Source: Coix lacryma-jobi var. lacryma-jobi
Taxonomy: Eukaryota; Streptophyta; Magnoliopsida; Poales; Poaceae
Length of the DNA: 64,000 nucleotides
Assembly: GCA_009763385.1 (NCBI GenBank)
Contig: CM019823.1
Location: 89,353,104 to 89,417,103 of the forward strand
Direction of reading: 5' to 3'
Within the stretch, counting starts at the first letter, position 1; each line of letters opens with the position of its first letter. The notes below the pieces were generated by a model, which saw only the letters and a list, made by a program, of their open reading frames with translations, did no database searches and was not told the origin of the DNA. Positions 1-10,419 of the stretch are shown here, piece after piece. The position numbers and the translations under genes were made by a program.

Positions 1-1732
1 AATCCCGACACTAGTAGGAGCTAGCTAGAGAGATTGCAATCTACCTAGAGGCGATTCTGCAAGCGCACAGAACTATCATAGTAGCACTTCGCCTGGGAGT
101 ACCAGGTGTCGATTTATTTGATCCCAAAGGAAGGCTAGGGTGGTGTATGAGTCGAGTCAAGGAGGGGATGAGAGTCAAAGAATAAGAAAGGGAAAAGGAG
201 AGGATAGAAGAGAGGAGATGAAAGGCTAGAAAGAATTTATGAGTGGATAGGTAAGGATGAAATGAATGGTTAGGGTAAGGTGGATGGATAGGTAGATAAG
301 GGGAATAAGATAACTAAGGATAACTAATATAACTAACTAATAACTAATAACTACTCGTAGATAACTACGAAGCAAGATAGGCAAATGCCAAATAAGCAAC
401 CAAGTTAAGTATAGTTTTATTCCTATCTTGTCAAGTACCGAGGCGTACTAGCCTTTACCACTGACATAGGTTGAACGCTAGCACAACGAGCCTTACTGTT
501 AAACTAGACCAACTACGTGGTGGAATTCAAGCCGCACAGGGCTGTCACCACCTGCTTGCTACCACAGCTATCCGGGGGTCTAGCCGTATCTGAAGGTAAG
601 TCTATAACTAAGCACCACGCCTAATTATATTCTAACTATCTCTACCCTGGCCTAAAATAGAGACACCCTTGCGGACATCAGAGCAAATACTTGACTTAAT
701 AAGATAAACATTAAACTAACTAAGCAACCTATTGGCAAAGATCAAACACTAAGCACACTAGAGATTAACTACTAAGGCTAAGTGAATTGAAATGTAGGAT
801 AGCTAGGTACTCTAGCAATCAATCAAGTATACTACTTAATACTGGCAAGTAGAATAAAGTAATACTTGAAATGATGAACTAGAATATAGTAAAGTGCTTG
901 AGTTACAAGAGCAAAACCTGAACTGGAGATGAAGGAAGACTCTTCCCAACTCCAGGACCGATTACTCGCACGCTTCTACTCTTGAGCTAAGCCTTGAGCA
1001 GCGCTTCCGTGAGGGCAATGAGGCAAGGATGCCTTGCTCTACTAGCTACCTACTTGCCTAAGCTTGGCTAAATCCTAAGCTATTAGCTCTCTAGCTTTAG
1101 CCTTGCTTTCCTCTTTGCTTCTTCCTTCCTTCCCTTGCTTGCTTGAAATGAAGTGACACCTCCAGGGGGGTATTTATAGCCCAAGTGAGTGAGGGGGGTA
1201 CTTATAGGGGGCAGCCAACCGACCTAGGGCAAACCCTAGTGGCGGGCGCCAGCCCTAGGTGGCGGCCGCTACCCCCGTGGCCCTTAGATGCACCGTCATT
1301 GATCCTACGGTCTCCAGGGACTCCTCCAAGGCGGTTCCAAGGTCGGTTGCATGTCCAAATAACCGTCACATGGGCAATTAGGTCATGATCCACGTGACAT
1401 CTCTTCTTAGCCCTCTGATGCCACCGACCTAGTGACCAAGGACTAAGATTTGGCCATTGGGTGGTCACACGGATCAGTGACGTGGCAGGGGAGAGTTTGG
1501 GCCTCTCGGTGGCGGGCGCCACCCCACTAGGGCCCAAATGGGCCCTGGTGAGTGGGCTCGGCCCCTGGTGGGTCCATTCTCTGAATTTAGTCCAAATCAT
1601 GCATTCAAATAAAATCTATGGACATGTGGAATTTGGTTAGTTTGAAACCTATTTGACTACTTTTCATGCCTTTTTTGGTGAATTTTTGGGTAAAATGTTG
1701 ATGGTAAAACAAGTGTTTGAGGACCATCAACA
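1..1732 (-). repeat. 3' LTR of element A (5-prime-truncated by window)
   Basis: Base 1 corresponds to about base 43450 of the right LTR, so roughly 75 bp are missing at the window edge. The minus-strand start of the LTR is at 1732 (TGTTGATGGTCC) and lies directly next to a polypurine tract. Bases 300-360 hold a short run of taactaa-type repeats. Bases 1180-1383 have no counterpart in the right LTR. GC-rich palindromic stretches such as gggcccaaatgggccc lie near 1520-1540, in the U3 part. Confidence 0.9.
1171..1178 (-). promoter_or_regulatory. TATA box of element A, 3' LTR
   Basis: The minus strand reads TATAAATA followed by a C run, within a segment shared by both LTRs. Upstream of it (higher coordinates) the two LTRs diverge completely for about 200 bp. 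I infer the core promoter from position and sequence only. Confidence 0.55.
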
Positions 1733-1770
1733 AGCTTCCCCAAGCTAACCTATTGCTCGTCCTCGAGCAA
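1733..1770 (-). promoter_or_regulatory. Polypurine tract and adjacent hairpin of element A
   Basis: On the minus strand, AGCTTGGGGAAGCT (1733-1746) directly precedes the 3' LTR and is the expected plus-strand primer site. Just upstream, TTGCTCG (1753-1759) and CGAGCAA (1764-1770) form a 7-bp stem with a 4-nt loop. A matching stem lies at the same place in element B. Confidence 0.75.
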
Positions 1771-3200
1771 CAATGCGGTTTAAGCATAGAGCATGAAATA
1801 GATAGTAACTTAAGATGTATACAAGTGCATATTGTATAGTGAGAAATAACTTGGTGTATATCATTAATCATAGCAATGTGGGGCTTATAGCTTTTCACTT
1901 CAAACATGCAAGAGTGAAATAAAGCAGTAGATAGGAAACTTTTATCTTGCTTAGGTTTGACTAGGATTCTGTCTGGAGGTTTTTTAAGGTTTTCAAAAGA
2001 TAAAAACTTGCTCAAGTCCTCCAAGATTCACTCAATCACTCAATGGTGTTTAAATCCTCACTTAGGCCAAAATGTAGCCTCTCCTATTTCTAAAGAATGA
2101 TATGTGGAGTTATAGGTAGGCTAAGAATCATGAGCAAATTGCATAATGTTTATTGCTAAGCTAGACACTCAGATCATAAGGAGCAGCAAATCATAAATAT
2201 TGATCAAGATGTGCATGTGTGGTTATGTGGAAGTGTATAGAGAGATATTTCATAATCCTTCCTAGTTAATTTCTGGGGTCTAGAGTTAATGATAACTCTC
2301 TCTCTCTTTTTCGATACATAGTGAGTAGACAAAAATGTGTTCTCACATTTTCTTAGGACATAGTCCTCTCTTGAGCTACATTGCTCACTTTTTTTTACTT
2401 ATCTCTCTTTTTTAGCTCTAGATTTCCCCAGATTGTCTATAGGAAAGGATTTTAGAAATGAAAAGGGGGAAGAGAGAGAAATGCTTATTCCCAGTGTAGG
2501 AATAGCATAAGGCTAGCAATGGAACGTTTGGCAAGGTATTGCATATCTCCAGTCTAGAGAATGAGCAATTTATTTGGTGGTTGCAAACTTCCAAAGTGGA
2601 GAGTAAGCAATTTATGGTGGGTGTGTGTATCTTGATCAAAAGAAATTATAAGCTTCTCTACTAAGATCTATGAGGTCTAACAAAGCTCAACACACACAAA
2701 GCTCTTTGTGGTTTTGACTAACAAATATTTGGCTAGTGGTGGGATGGGATAAAATCCAGGAGGAACTTTTAGCAAGGTTTTCATGATTTTTAAAAGAAAT
2801 CCTCCAGATTTGGTCCTAATTTCACCTTAGCAAGTTTAAAGAATTACTCCATTTCTAACTAACTTTATTCACTAAGCATGATTTTAGTTAAAACATGTGC
2901 AACCCACAAAAGCTACAACTTAGATAAAACTAGTTATTCTAACTATAACAATAGCATTTGCATGACATATTTTATTTCTTATTCAGGTTCCAACATTTGT
3001 AAGCAGATTTTATCATTTTTACTCATGGGATAATTACTTAGGCAAGTATATAACATTCAAAAATTTTCAAAAGATATATAATTTAAGAACCGAACATAAA
3101 GAGTAATGTTGAAACAAACCTTATTGGCGCGAGGATCTCCCCCAAGCTAGCTTCTTGCTTGGTGAAGGGTCTTCATCTTTCTCGGTCGGAGCTCTTGTTC
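1771..3200. other. Non-coding 3' internal region of element A
   Basis: AT-rich sequence between the gag-protease stop and the PPT. The ORFs here are short and none resembles a retrotransposon or host protein. Autonomous gypsy elements would carry RT, RNase H and integrase here; no such motif is visible. Confidence 0.7.
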
Positions 3201-5081
3201 TTAAATCCATGGAATTTCATCATTATTGGGTGGATCTTCTTCCTTGGGTGCTTCTTCTTTAAGTACTTCATCGGATTCTTCTTCTTTTGGCACCTCTCCT
3301 TCGTTATGTGAATTACACAACTCAGGAGAAGGTAGTTCTTTCTTTCTGTTCCACCTTGTTCTTAGGCGCCTCTTCTTGGTACGAACGGGTTTTGCTTCCT
3401 GCATGTTAGCGGCATATGCGGGACCACGGGAAAAGGAGAATATTTCCTTCCTCCCTCCTAATGTTATTTGCATTTTACCACTCCCCACATATATGCAAGC
3501 ATCAACAGTGTTCAAGAAAGGTCTACCTAAGATTAGAGGCACATCTTTCCTATTTCCCATATTTAGTATTATGAAATCAGCAGGAACATATGAACCTCTA
3601 ATATGAACAGGTAAATCAGTGACTATTCCTTCTACATAGCATGTTGATTGATCAGCTAGCATGACATAGGCAGATGTGGATGACATGGGTGGAAAGAACG
3701 AGTTTTCATAGAAATCCTTAGAAAAAATGTTCACACTCGATCCTAAATCACACATGGCATTTTTAAAGACTTCACCAAAGATTGAGCATCTAATTATGGG
3801 ACTACCAGGATCACCTTTTTTAACAGTCATGGTTTGATCTTCATAATAGTTAAAATATTTTATTTCAACCATATTTACAGTTTCCATGTTAGGTTTAGCC
3901 AGAATTTTACCAGTTTCAAAAGATGGTATGATCACAGCAAGTTGAGCTAATTGGGTTTCTAACATCTTATTAAAGCTAAGTTGATTTTTTAGAGCAGATG
4001 AGAAATCTTCCAATTTAGCATTTATGTTCTCAAGCATTTTATCATTTGACATTAATTTCTTATTCAAAAATTCAGTAGTTCTACCTTTAGAGTAGACTAG
4101 ATTCTTTAAGAACGAGAAATTATCAGTACTTTGGAAATTAGAGCGAGGGAATGAATTATTACCTTGAGAGTTGGAGTGCGGATTCCATCCTTGATTTTGT
4201 TGACGGAAACCGTTGTTGTTGTTGTTGTTGATGAAGTTTAAATCTTCATGTAACTCGGGGTAGTGGTTCCCAGAATGTTCGGTTTCTCCACAGACTTCAC
4301 AAGTCATGTATGATTCCAGAGATTGGACACTCTCTTATTGGTTCATCTTCTCATAGCTGTCTAGCTTCTTGGCCAGCAGGTCCATCTTGGCCACGATCAT
4401 GTCGGCCTCCTTAAGGGAATGCATACCTAGCTTACGGGGCTGCAGTCTCTCGTCATTCCATCCTTGGTTCGACACCATCTTCTCTATGAGAGCCTTAGCA
4501 TCTGCAACATTCAGAGAAAAGAATGCACCACCGGCGGCGGCATCCAAATGGCTTCTAGAGAGTGGGGTTAGGCCATGGTAGAAGTTCTGGATCAACAGCC
4601 CGTCCTCCATACCATGGTGAGGACAAGCAGTGACGTACTCTTGCATTCTCTCCCAAGCCTCGGGAATAGATTCCTCGGCTTGTTGCGTAAAGCTGGAGAT
4701 TTTGTTGCGAAGAGCGTTCGTCTTGCCCATCGGAAAGAATTTGGCGAGAAAAGCATTGGAACACTTGTCCCATGTGTCTACAGCATTGCGATTGGTATAG
4801 AACCATTGCTTCGCTTTCCCTAGGAGAGAAAAGTGAAAGAGACAAAGACGAATGGCTTCTTGGGTTATCCCCTTAATGGTGAAGGTGCCGCAAATCTCCA
4901 AAAATTGTTGGAGGTGAGCATTGGCATCCTCATGAGCTTTGCCACAGAATGGGCTAGCTTGGACCATCGTGATCAGAGCCGGTTTCAACTCGAAATTGAG
5001 GTTGGCATCAATCACGGCTGGTCCTGTCGCTACATTGGCGGCAGAAGGAGCAGAAAACTCACGAATGGTCTTGTTGGCCAT
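3201..5081 (-). pseudogene. gag-pro: Element A gag plus aspartic-protease-like polyprotein, one in-frame TAA
   Basis: The start chosen is the ATG at 5081 (MANKTIREFSAP), because it aligns with the start of gag in element B. An in-frame extension up to 5309 merely reads through a PBS copy. The N-terminal half is a retrotransposon gag domain (LITMVQASPFCG, GKAKQWFYTN, AFLAKFFPMGKT). An in-frame TAA at 4335-4337 comes just before the zinc knuckle; the frame then continues without a shift to 3201. The knuckle CEVCGETEHSGNHY has Tyr in place of the last Cys of CX2CX4HX4C. A retropepsin-like domain follows, with CDLGSSVNIF as the active-site region and PLILGRPFLNT near its end, then a Lys/Arg- and Glu-rich tail. 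The capsid and protease would assemble particles and process the polyprotein. RT is absent. Apart from the single stop the reading is well preserved, so either recent loss or readthrough is possible. Confidence 0.85.
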
Positions 5082-5377
5082 CGTGAAGGTAGAACGAGAT
5101 AAGAAAGAAAGAAGTTGAAGAAGATGAAGGAAAAATATAAGAAGGACTAAGGAAAGAAAGAATGGGGAAAGATGGGATTCGCTAAGCGGAAGCTTAAGCG
5201 AAGATAAATTCGACAAGGACTCGAAGGATACACCGATTGCCTTCCCCGGCAACGGCGCCAGAAATGCTTGTTGGTAGTTCTTAACTTCACTAAAGATAGA
5301 GCTAGGCAACTATCCCCGGTAACGGCCCAGAAATGCTTGTTGACACTTGCTAACGTCGTTACTAGGAGTAGACTATG
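5082..5377 (-). other. Element A leader with two extra PBS-like copies
   Basis: This is the untranslated leader between the PBS of A and gag, cut from the PBS by the insertion of E. It holds two further copies of the block LTR-end plus tRNA-Asp PBS: 5243-5260 (tccccggcaacggcgcca, a perfect complement-type site) and a degraded one at 5313-5329. Each is followed on the plus strand by gaaatgcttgttg, the same bases that join PBS and LTR. Confidence 0.75.
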
Positions 5378-5382
5378 GGATC
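5378..5382. repeat. Target-site duplication of element E, left
   Basis: ggatc before the left LTR of E; the right copy at 43342-43346 reads gaatc. One mismatch. The LTR bases next to both copies align precisely, which supports the boundary. Confidence 0.75.
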
Positions 5383-8300
5383 TATAACACCCTAAGTGTT
5401 AAGCAACCCTAAAATGCATAATTTGACATAGCATGAGCATAGCATGTCATCATTTCATGTGCATTTGTTTGTATGAGTGTTTAAGTCCTTGCTTAGTCTC
5501 TAGTAAATCCATCTTTTGCTTTCTGTTTCTGACCTAGTGCCTTAAAACAAAGTTGTAGATCTTGATGAGAGAAACAACTTTGCTTACAAGCACTTTCTCA
5601 GAAAAAGTTTTTAAAGTATGATTTCTTGCATTAGAAAAATAGATTAGAAGTAAAATTATTTTTCTAAGCAGAATTTGGACTTGAGTCTTAACGATGAATT
5701 GTTCTCTGCAAAATTCTAAGCGACTTTGCTTTTAGGACCTTTTCCTCATTCGGCTTAGTTTGGGAGTTATGGAGCATCAAAGTTTTAAACAAAACCACAT
5801 TAGTTTAAACCTGCCAGTGGGACCCACCTGTCAGTCCCCTTTCTCGTCCCCGCGCGCGCCGGCCACCTCCGCGCCGCCACAAACCGCTCTGCCGCCACGA
5901 GACCGCCTCGCTGGCCGGCCAAACCACCACTGCCGTCGCCCGTGGTTTGCGCTGGATCACGCCACGTCGCCCCGACGCCCCGTGCTCGCCCGCTGCGTAG
6001 CGCACGATTCCTGCCGCCGCCACGCCCGGTCGAGAGCGCCTCCCTGACGGGAACTGGCCAGGTGCAATGCACCAAGCCCATTGTTCCCTTTGCCTCCTCT
6101 CCGCCTCACGCTCACGAGCCAGAAGCTCACTCCCTTGCTCACTCTCTCGCTCGCTTCGCTCCACTCCATCTTCTCCAGTGCATAGCGCCGCCGCCGCCCG
6201 CCGAACTCCGGTGAGCGATTACTCGCTCCCCATCGCACCATCGCTCGATTCCTCCCGTCAACCTCTCCACCTTAACCTCCTCTTTCACCAGCAAGGGTTG
6301 GTTTCCCCTCTTCTCCTATCTAGCCGGCAGAACGTCGAGTGCCATCCTCGGCTTCTCGCCATGGCCGCCGCCGTGACCATAGCTTGGTCCGGCCATCTCC
6401 GGCAAAATCATCTCTCACCAAGCCCAGTTCTCACCTCCTCGACCTTTGTAGATGCTTAGGGTTGGATGGAGACCCTTCTCTCACCTTGTTTCTACCAGAA
6501 CAGGGCCATGCCACCGCCGTGTCCGCCGCACGTCGCCGCCGTGCGTGGCGCCGGGCAATGCCGAGGCCGACAAAGCTCGATAGAAGCCTGGCAAGGTAGC
6601 TTAGGGAGTGCTTGAGCTGATGCTGACGCCGCCGAGCCTTGGAATAGCCGGGCCAGGCCGCACCGCCGTGTTGCCGCGCCGCCACACCGCCATCGAGCTT
6701 GCTCCGGTGATGCTCTGTCCAAGCGACCTAGCCGACTGTGTCCGCCTCGCGATGGTGAGTCTAGTGGTAGGGTTGCTGTCACCGGAAACCTCACCTCCGG
6801 CGAGCTAGAGCCGGTCAACTCCGGCGGGAGCACGCTGCCTCTGACGCGTGGGCCCGTTGACCACTGAGGCGTGGGGTCACTGACCAGCGGGTCCCGTTTG
6901 GCAGTGAGAGGGAGAGATAAGGAGAGGAGTCTGGGTGCAATAGCGCTCGGGACAGCCGGGTATTCGAAGCGTTTTTGCCTGTGTCTGTAGGTGCTTGTCG
7001 CCGGGTGTCCATAGCATTTAGGGTTGGGTTTTCTTTAAAATGAGTTTTGCAGAATTTATGTAAAGGCTTCAAAAAATTCATGCAAGGCTCATTTTAAGTC
7101 CAAATCCTGTGAAACAAATTTTGTTGTGCTAAGAATGAATAGATCTATCCATGAAAAATGTTAAATGTATTTTTGGTGGCACTTTTATGTACAGATTAAA
7201 TTAAGTAACAAAATTGCTGTTAACTTGAAAAATGCATAACTAATTCTGTATAGGTCAAAAAAATGTGATTCCAGTTTTATTAGGTTTGTGTAGATAAGTA
7301 GTTTCAAGGAAAATATAATATGAAGCTGTTCTATGAAATACTTTTGCAGTAGCATTTAAAATGGTTAAATGCTGTTTTCTTGTAAAATTTATGGTAATTA
7401 AAATATGAGGAATATGAACCTGATAATTTTTGTAGACTGCTCTTGTGCTAAGAAGTTTAGAAGAAAAATATGAAATCTGTTGTTTGACACTTTCTATTAT
7501 GGTGTGTAGTTCAAGGCATCTTTTCATCATAATATTTGTCTTTTTCATAGGGGACAATGTTTAAATCCTAATGGCTTAAAATCAGAACAGTGGACTATTA
7601 TGCATGTTATCAATCTAGGGTAATACTTGTAGATTTTTCTGAAGCTTTCTAGGATGGGTTGCTGTTATAGGCATGAATAAATAGGTTTATTTCAGCAAGT
7701 AATTAGATGAGAATAAATTAATTAAGTAGGTGTTGTTGTGGTAATTATACATCTTAACAAGTGAGTTAGGAAGGTTAAATGGTTGGTTAGATGCTAAAGT
7801 CTTTTATAACCCTTGGGATGATGTTGACTACCTTGTTGAAGAGAATGCAGTAGATGACATGTGCTTATCTCCCGATTGTTGTTAATCCTGTGCATCACAT
7901 ATGCATTCTGCGTGCATTCATCCTATTCATACATATTCTGCATCATACAGGATCAATGGAAGAGACCCAGAACCAGCCGACGCAGGAAGAACCCAGCCAG
8001 GAGGAGACACTGACCGAGGAAGCCGGAGGCACCGACGCCGAAGAACTACCCGAGTGCCGCGACCACCGTCGGTCGGACTTTGAGAAAGGCAAGCCCCGGA
8101 GCATTCTAACTCCTACGGTCTGCAAATGTCTTACAATTAACCTGATGATGAATGTTGCATTAGGTTATAGGAATTGATTGCTACCGTTGATGCATTATTA
8201 CTTATCCTTGTCCACCTGCAATCATATCTTGATATCCCTATTTAGGTCTAGGCTCGTTATATGCTTAGCCCTGCTTAGACTGGTAAAAGTCGGGTGATTT

Positions 8301-9634
8301 CCTATCTCCCGCATATAGGTGGATACTGATCATGATTAGCCTGTGCTATCATGGAGATAACCATGTGATAATTAATTTGAGACAGAGGCGGGATGTAAGA
8401 GCAGCAGGATATGGGTTCTGTGTGCTAGTAGTCTCCCGTCTGTGTCGCATAGGACCCGTTCGGGAATGTCCCTTCAGTCAAATTGAACGCGTCGATCACT
8501 TAACGGAGTAGGTCTGAGTAGCTCCCGCGAAGCCGAGTAAGGTTATTCGAGCCGGTGATGGAGATGTTGACGCCTAACACCCAAGGCCTCAGCTGTACCG
8601 TGGGCAACTATTCTGATCAACCTGGAATGGTCCGAGGGCAGGCAGGGCCTGATCGACCTGGCATGACCGTGGGCAGTATAGCTTGAGCGACCTGGCACTG
8701 AGATAACCCCCAGTGTAGAAGGGCCCATGGCCCCCGCGTGTTGTGTTCTCGAATCTCCTGACTGGTAGCTTACGACTGCCGTAGCCGGATTGTGTCAGGC
8801 GAGTGTGAGACATTTTATCCCCAGCTGGTAGGAATCGATTATAATCGCCATCGCTCCTGGACAGTGAGCAATTGACTATAGATCATCGCTCGTAGAACTT
8901 ATGGAACTAAGATGGTTGTGGAATCTGAAAGGCTATTGATGAAATAGTCACTCTTGCTTGTATAAAGAGTCATGTGCTTGTTATAGATCAGGTGCAAATC
9001 TAGTAAGGTAGAATTAATTATTAAAAGCAATTGCCGACACTCTAAACTGAGTTTTACTTACTAAAGCGTTCATGCAACGGAGTATGTGTAGCCAACCCCA
9101 CATATATAGCCTACATGATCCTTGGTGTCTCATTATTTCTGGTTTATGTCGGGTTAGTCTAGCTGAGTACCTTCTTGTACTCAGGGTTTTATTCTCTTGT
9201 TGTTGCAGATGGCCAGTGTTTCTATGGCTATTGTGAGAACTGCTTATACCCGGTGATGAGAGATGACTAGACCAGGGGCATGATCACCACTTATCTTAAC
9301 TGTTGCTTTTGCGGACCTGATCGGACTGATGGCACTGTATTAAGAACAATCCAAACTTATGTTTAAGACTATGTTGCTTCCGCTACTACTATCAAACTAT
9401 GGTTTGTAATATTATTTCGTACTCCGATGTAAATTGAACTATGTGCAACTGTGATGTAACTTGTGAGCATGTTCGCTGAACTATTACGATCTTGGCTGGA
9501 TGTCGTTGATTTGATTTGAAATCATTCGAGATTTCTAGACTACTGGGTTTGTACGAGCTTAAGTACTTGATGATCTTTGCGATAAGTGGAGATCTCGGTG
9601 CTTAATCTGGTGCAAATTGGTCGGTTCTATTACA
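5383..9634 (+). repeat. 5' LTR of element E
   Basis: 4252 bp. It starts tataacaccc (the right copy has the canonical TGTAACACCC) and ends ttaca, followed after 2 nt by the PBS. A GC-rich block at about 5815-6960 sits in otherwise AT-rich sequence. A 27-bp segment bounded by ttgctt repeats (5489-5521) is present here and missing from the right LTR. The many small ORFs in the GC-rich block appear on both strands and are not credible genes. Confidence 0.92.
7956..8177 (+). CDS. Small acidic ORF inside the E 5' LTR
   Basis: 73 codons, not recognised. The N-terminal half is rich in Glu, Gln and Thr (MEETQNQPTQEEPSQEETLT, then EEAGGTDAEELPE) and the C-terminal part is basic to hydrophobic. The same reading frame is open in the right LTR (41673-41894), but its ATG is ACG there. 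Just upstream, tctgcatcatacag resembles a plant 3' splice site, so this could be a leader exon. It may equally be a chance open frame kept because the two LTRs were once identical. No function is proposed. Confidence 0.3.
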   Translation: MEETQNQPTQEEPSQEETLTEEAGGTDAEELPECRDHRRSDFEKGKPRSILTPTVCKCLTINLMMNVALGYRN

Positions 9635-9636
9635 GC

Positions 9637-9653
9637 TGGCATCGGAGCATAGT
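9637..9653 (+). promoter_or_regulatory. PBS of element E (tRNA-iMet type)
   Basis: tggcatcggagca lies 2 nt after the LTR end. The usual initiator-Met site is TGGTATCAGAGC; two substitutions are seen, one of them compatible with decay. Confidence 0.8.
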
Positions 9654-10419
9654 TTAGTGCACTGTTCATAAGTGTTTTTGAAAATAGTATTTTACAAAGA
9701 TAAAACTGTAATTATCAACTTATAGTTATAATAGGATTTGGAATTCTTAAGAATTAAAACTAAGTGTGCCAGTGACCAAGTCCATATGCCCAATAGGATC
9801 TTAGGTGGCTATGTAAGTACTAACTTGGGGGTCGTGCATCATATTTAAATTCTGTTGATTCTGTCGTCCATACGGCAACGGTGAAATTGTATTGGTGCTA
9901 TTCTTCAGGATAGTAATGTATGGATCAATTTGTCTCTACGCCAAGGTAATGAGCGAGTTGTGAGAGCATGATCGGACAACCGCCGGTCTAGGGGTGTGTT
10001 AGATTGGTATTGGAACATATACCTATTACACACAAGTATATGTGAAGGTATTAATTGTGGGAGTATTTCATTTGATGGGTGCATATACTGCTTACGTGTA
10101 TACGGGGTGTGCACCTAAGTCAGTATTAGATTTAATTTCAGCAATGCATGATATTCATACTGTGGGCAGAGCTGAAATGATTTTCTGCAGGTACGCTAAC
10201 TTGCGAACGTATAGTACGTTAGTTAACGCTATGAGTGAATGATGTATGCCACCGTCTAGCCATTAGATTGATTAGACAGTGAGGACATATGTACGCGCAT
10301 GCATCAAGATCATATAACTTTGCATTAATCTCACTTCCTTCCTTATGATTATCGTCTCGTTTTCCTAAAAAAAAAGTGTTCTCAACTAATTAAAAACTAT
10401 GTGGATAAACTTCTTTCAT
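9654..10419 (+). other. Leader of element E
   Basis: About 770 bp between the PBS and ORF0. AT-rich, with only short overlapping ORFs in several frames. No conserved protein or RNA gene is seen. Confidence 0.6.

Noticed and set aside
5760..6833. Many overlapping ORFs on both strands in the GC-rich part of the E LTR (and at 39500-40550)
   Set aside because: High GC removes stop codons in all frames; the frames do not persist with conserved residues between the two LTRs and show no domain.
7854..7955. The longer start of the E LTR small ORF at 7854
   Set aside because: The residues before the Glu-rich part are hydrophobic and lie upstream of the acceptor-like site; the ATG at 7956 fits the composition change better.
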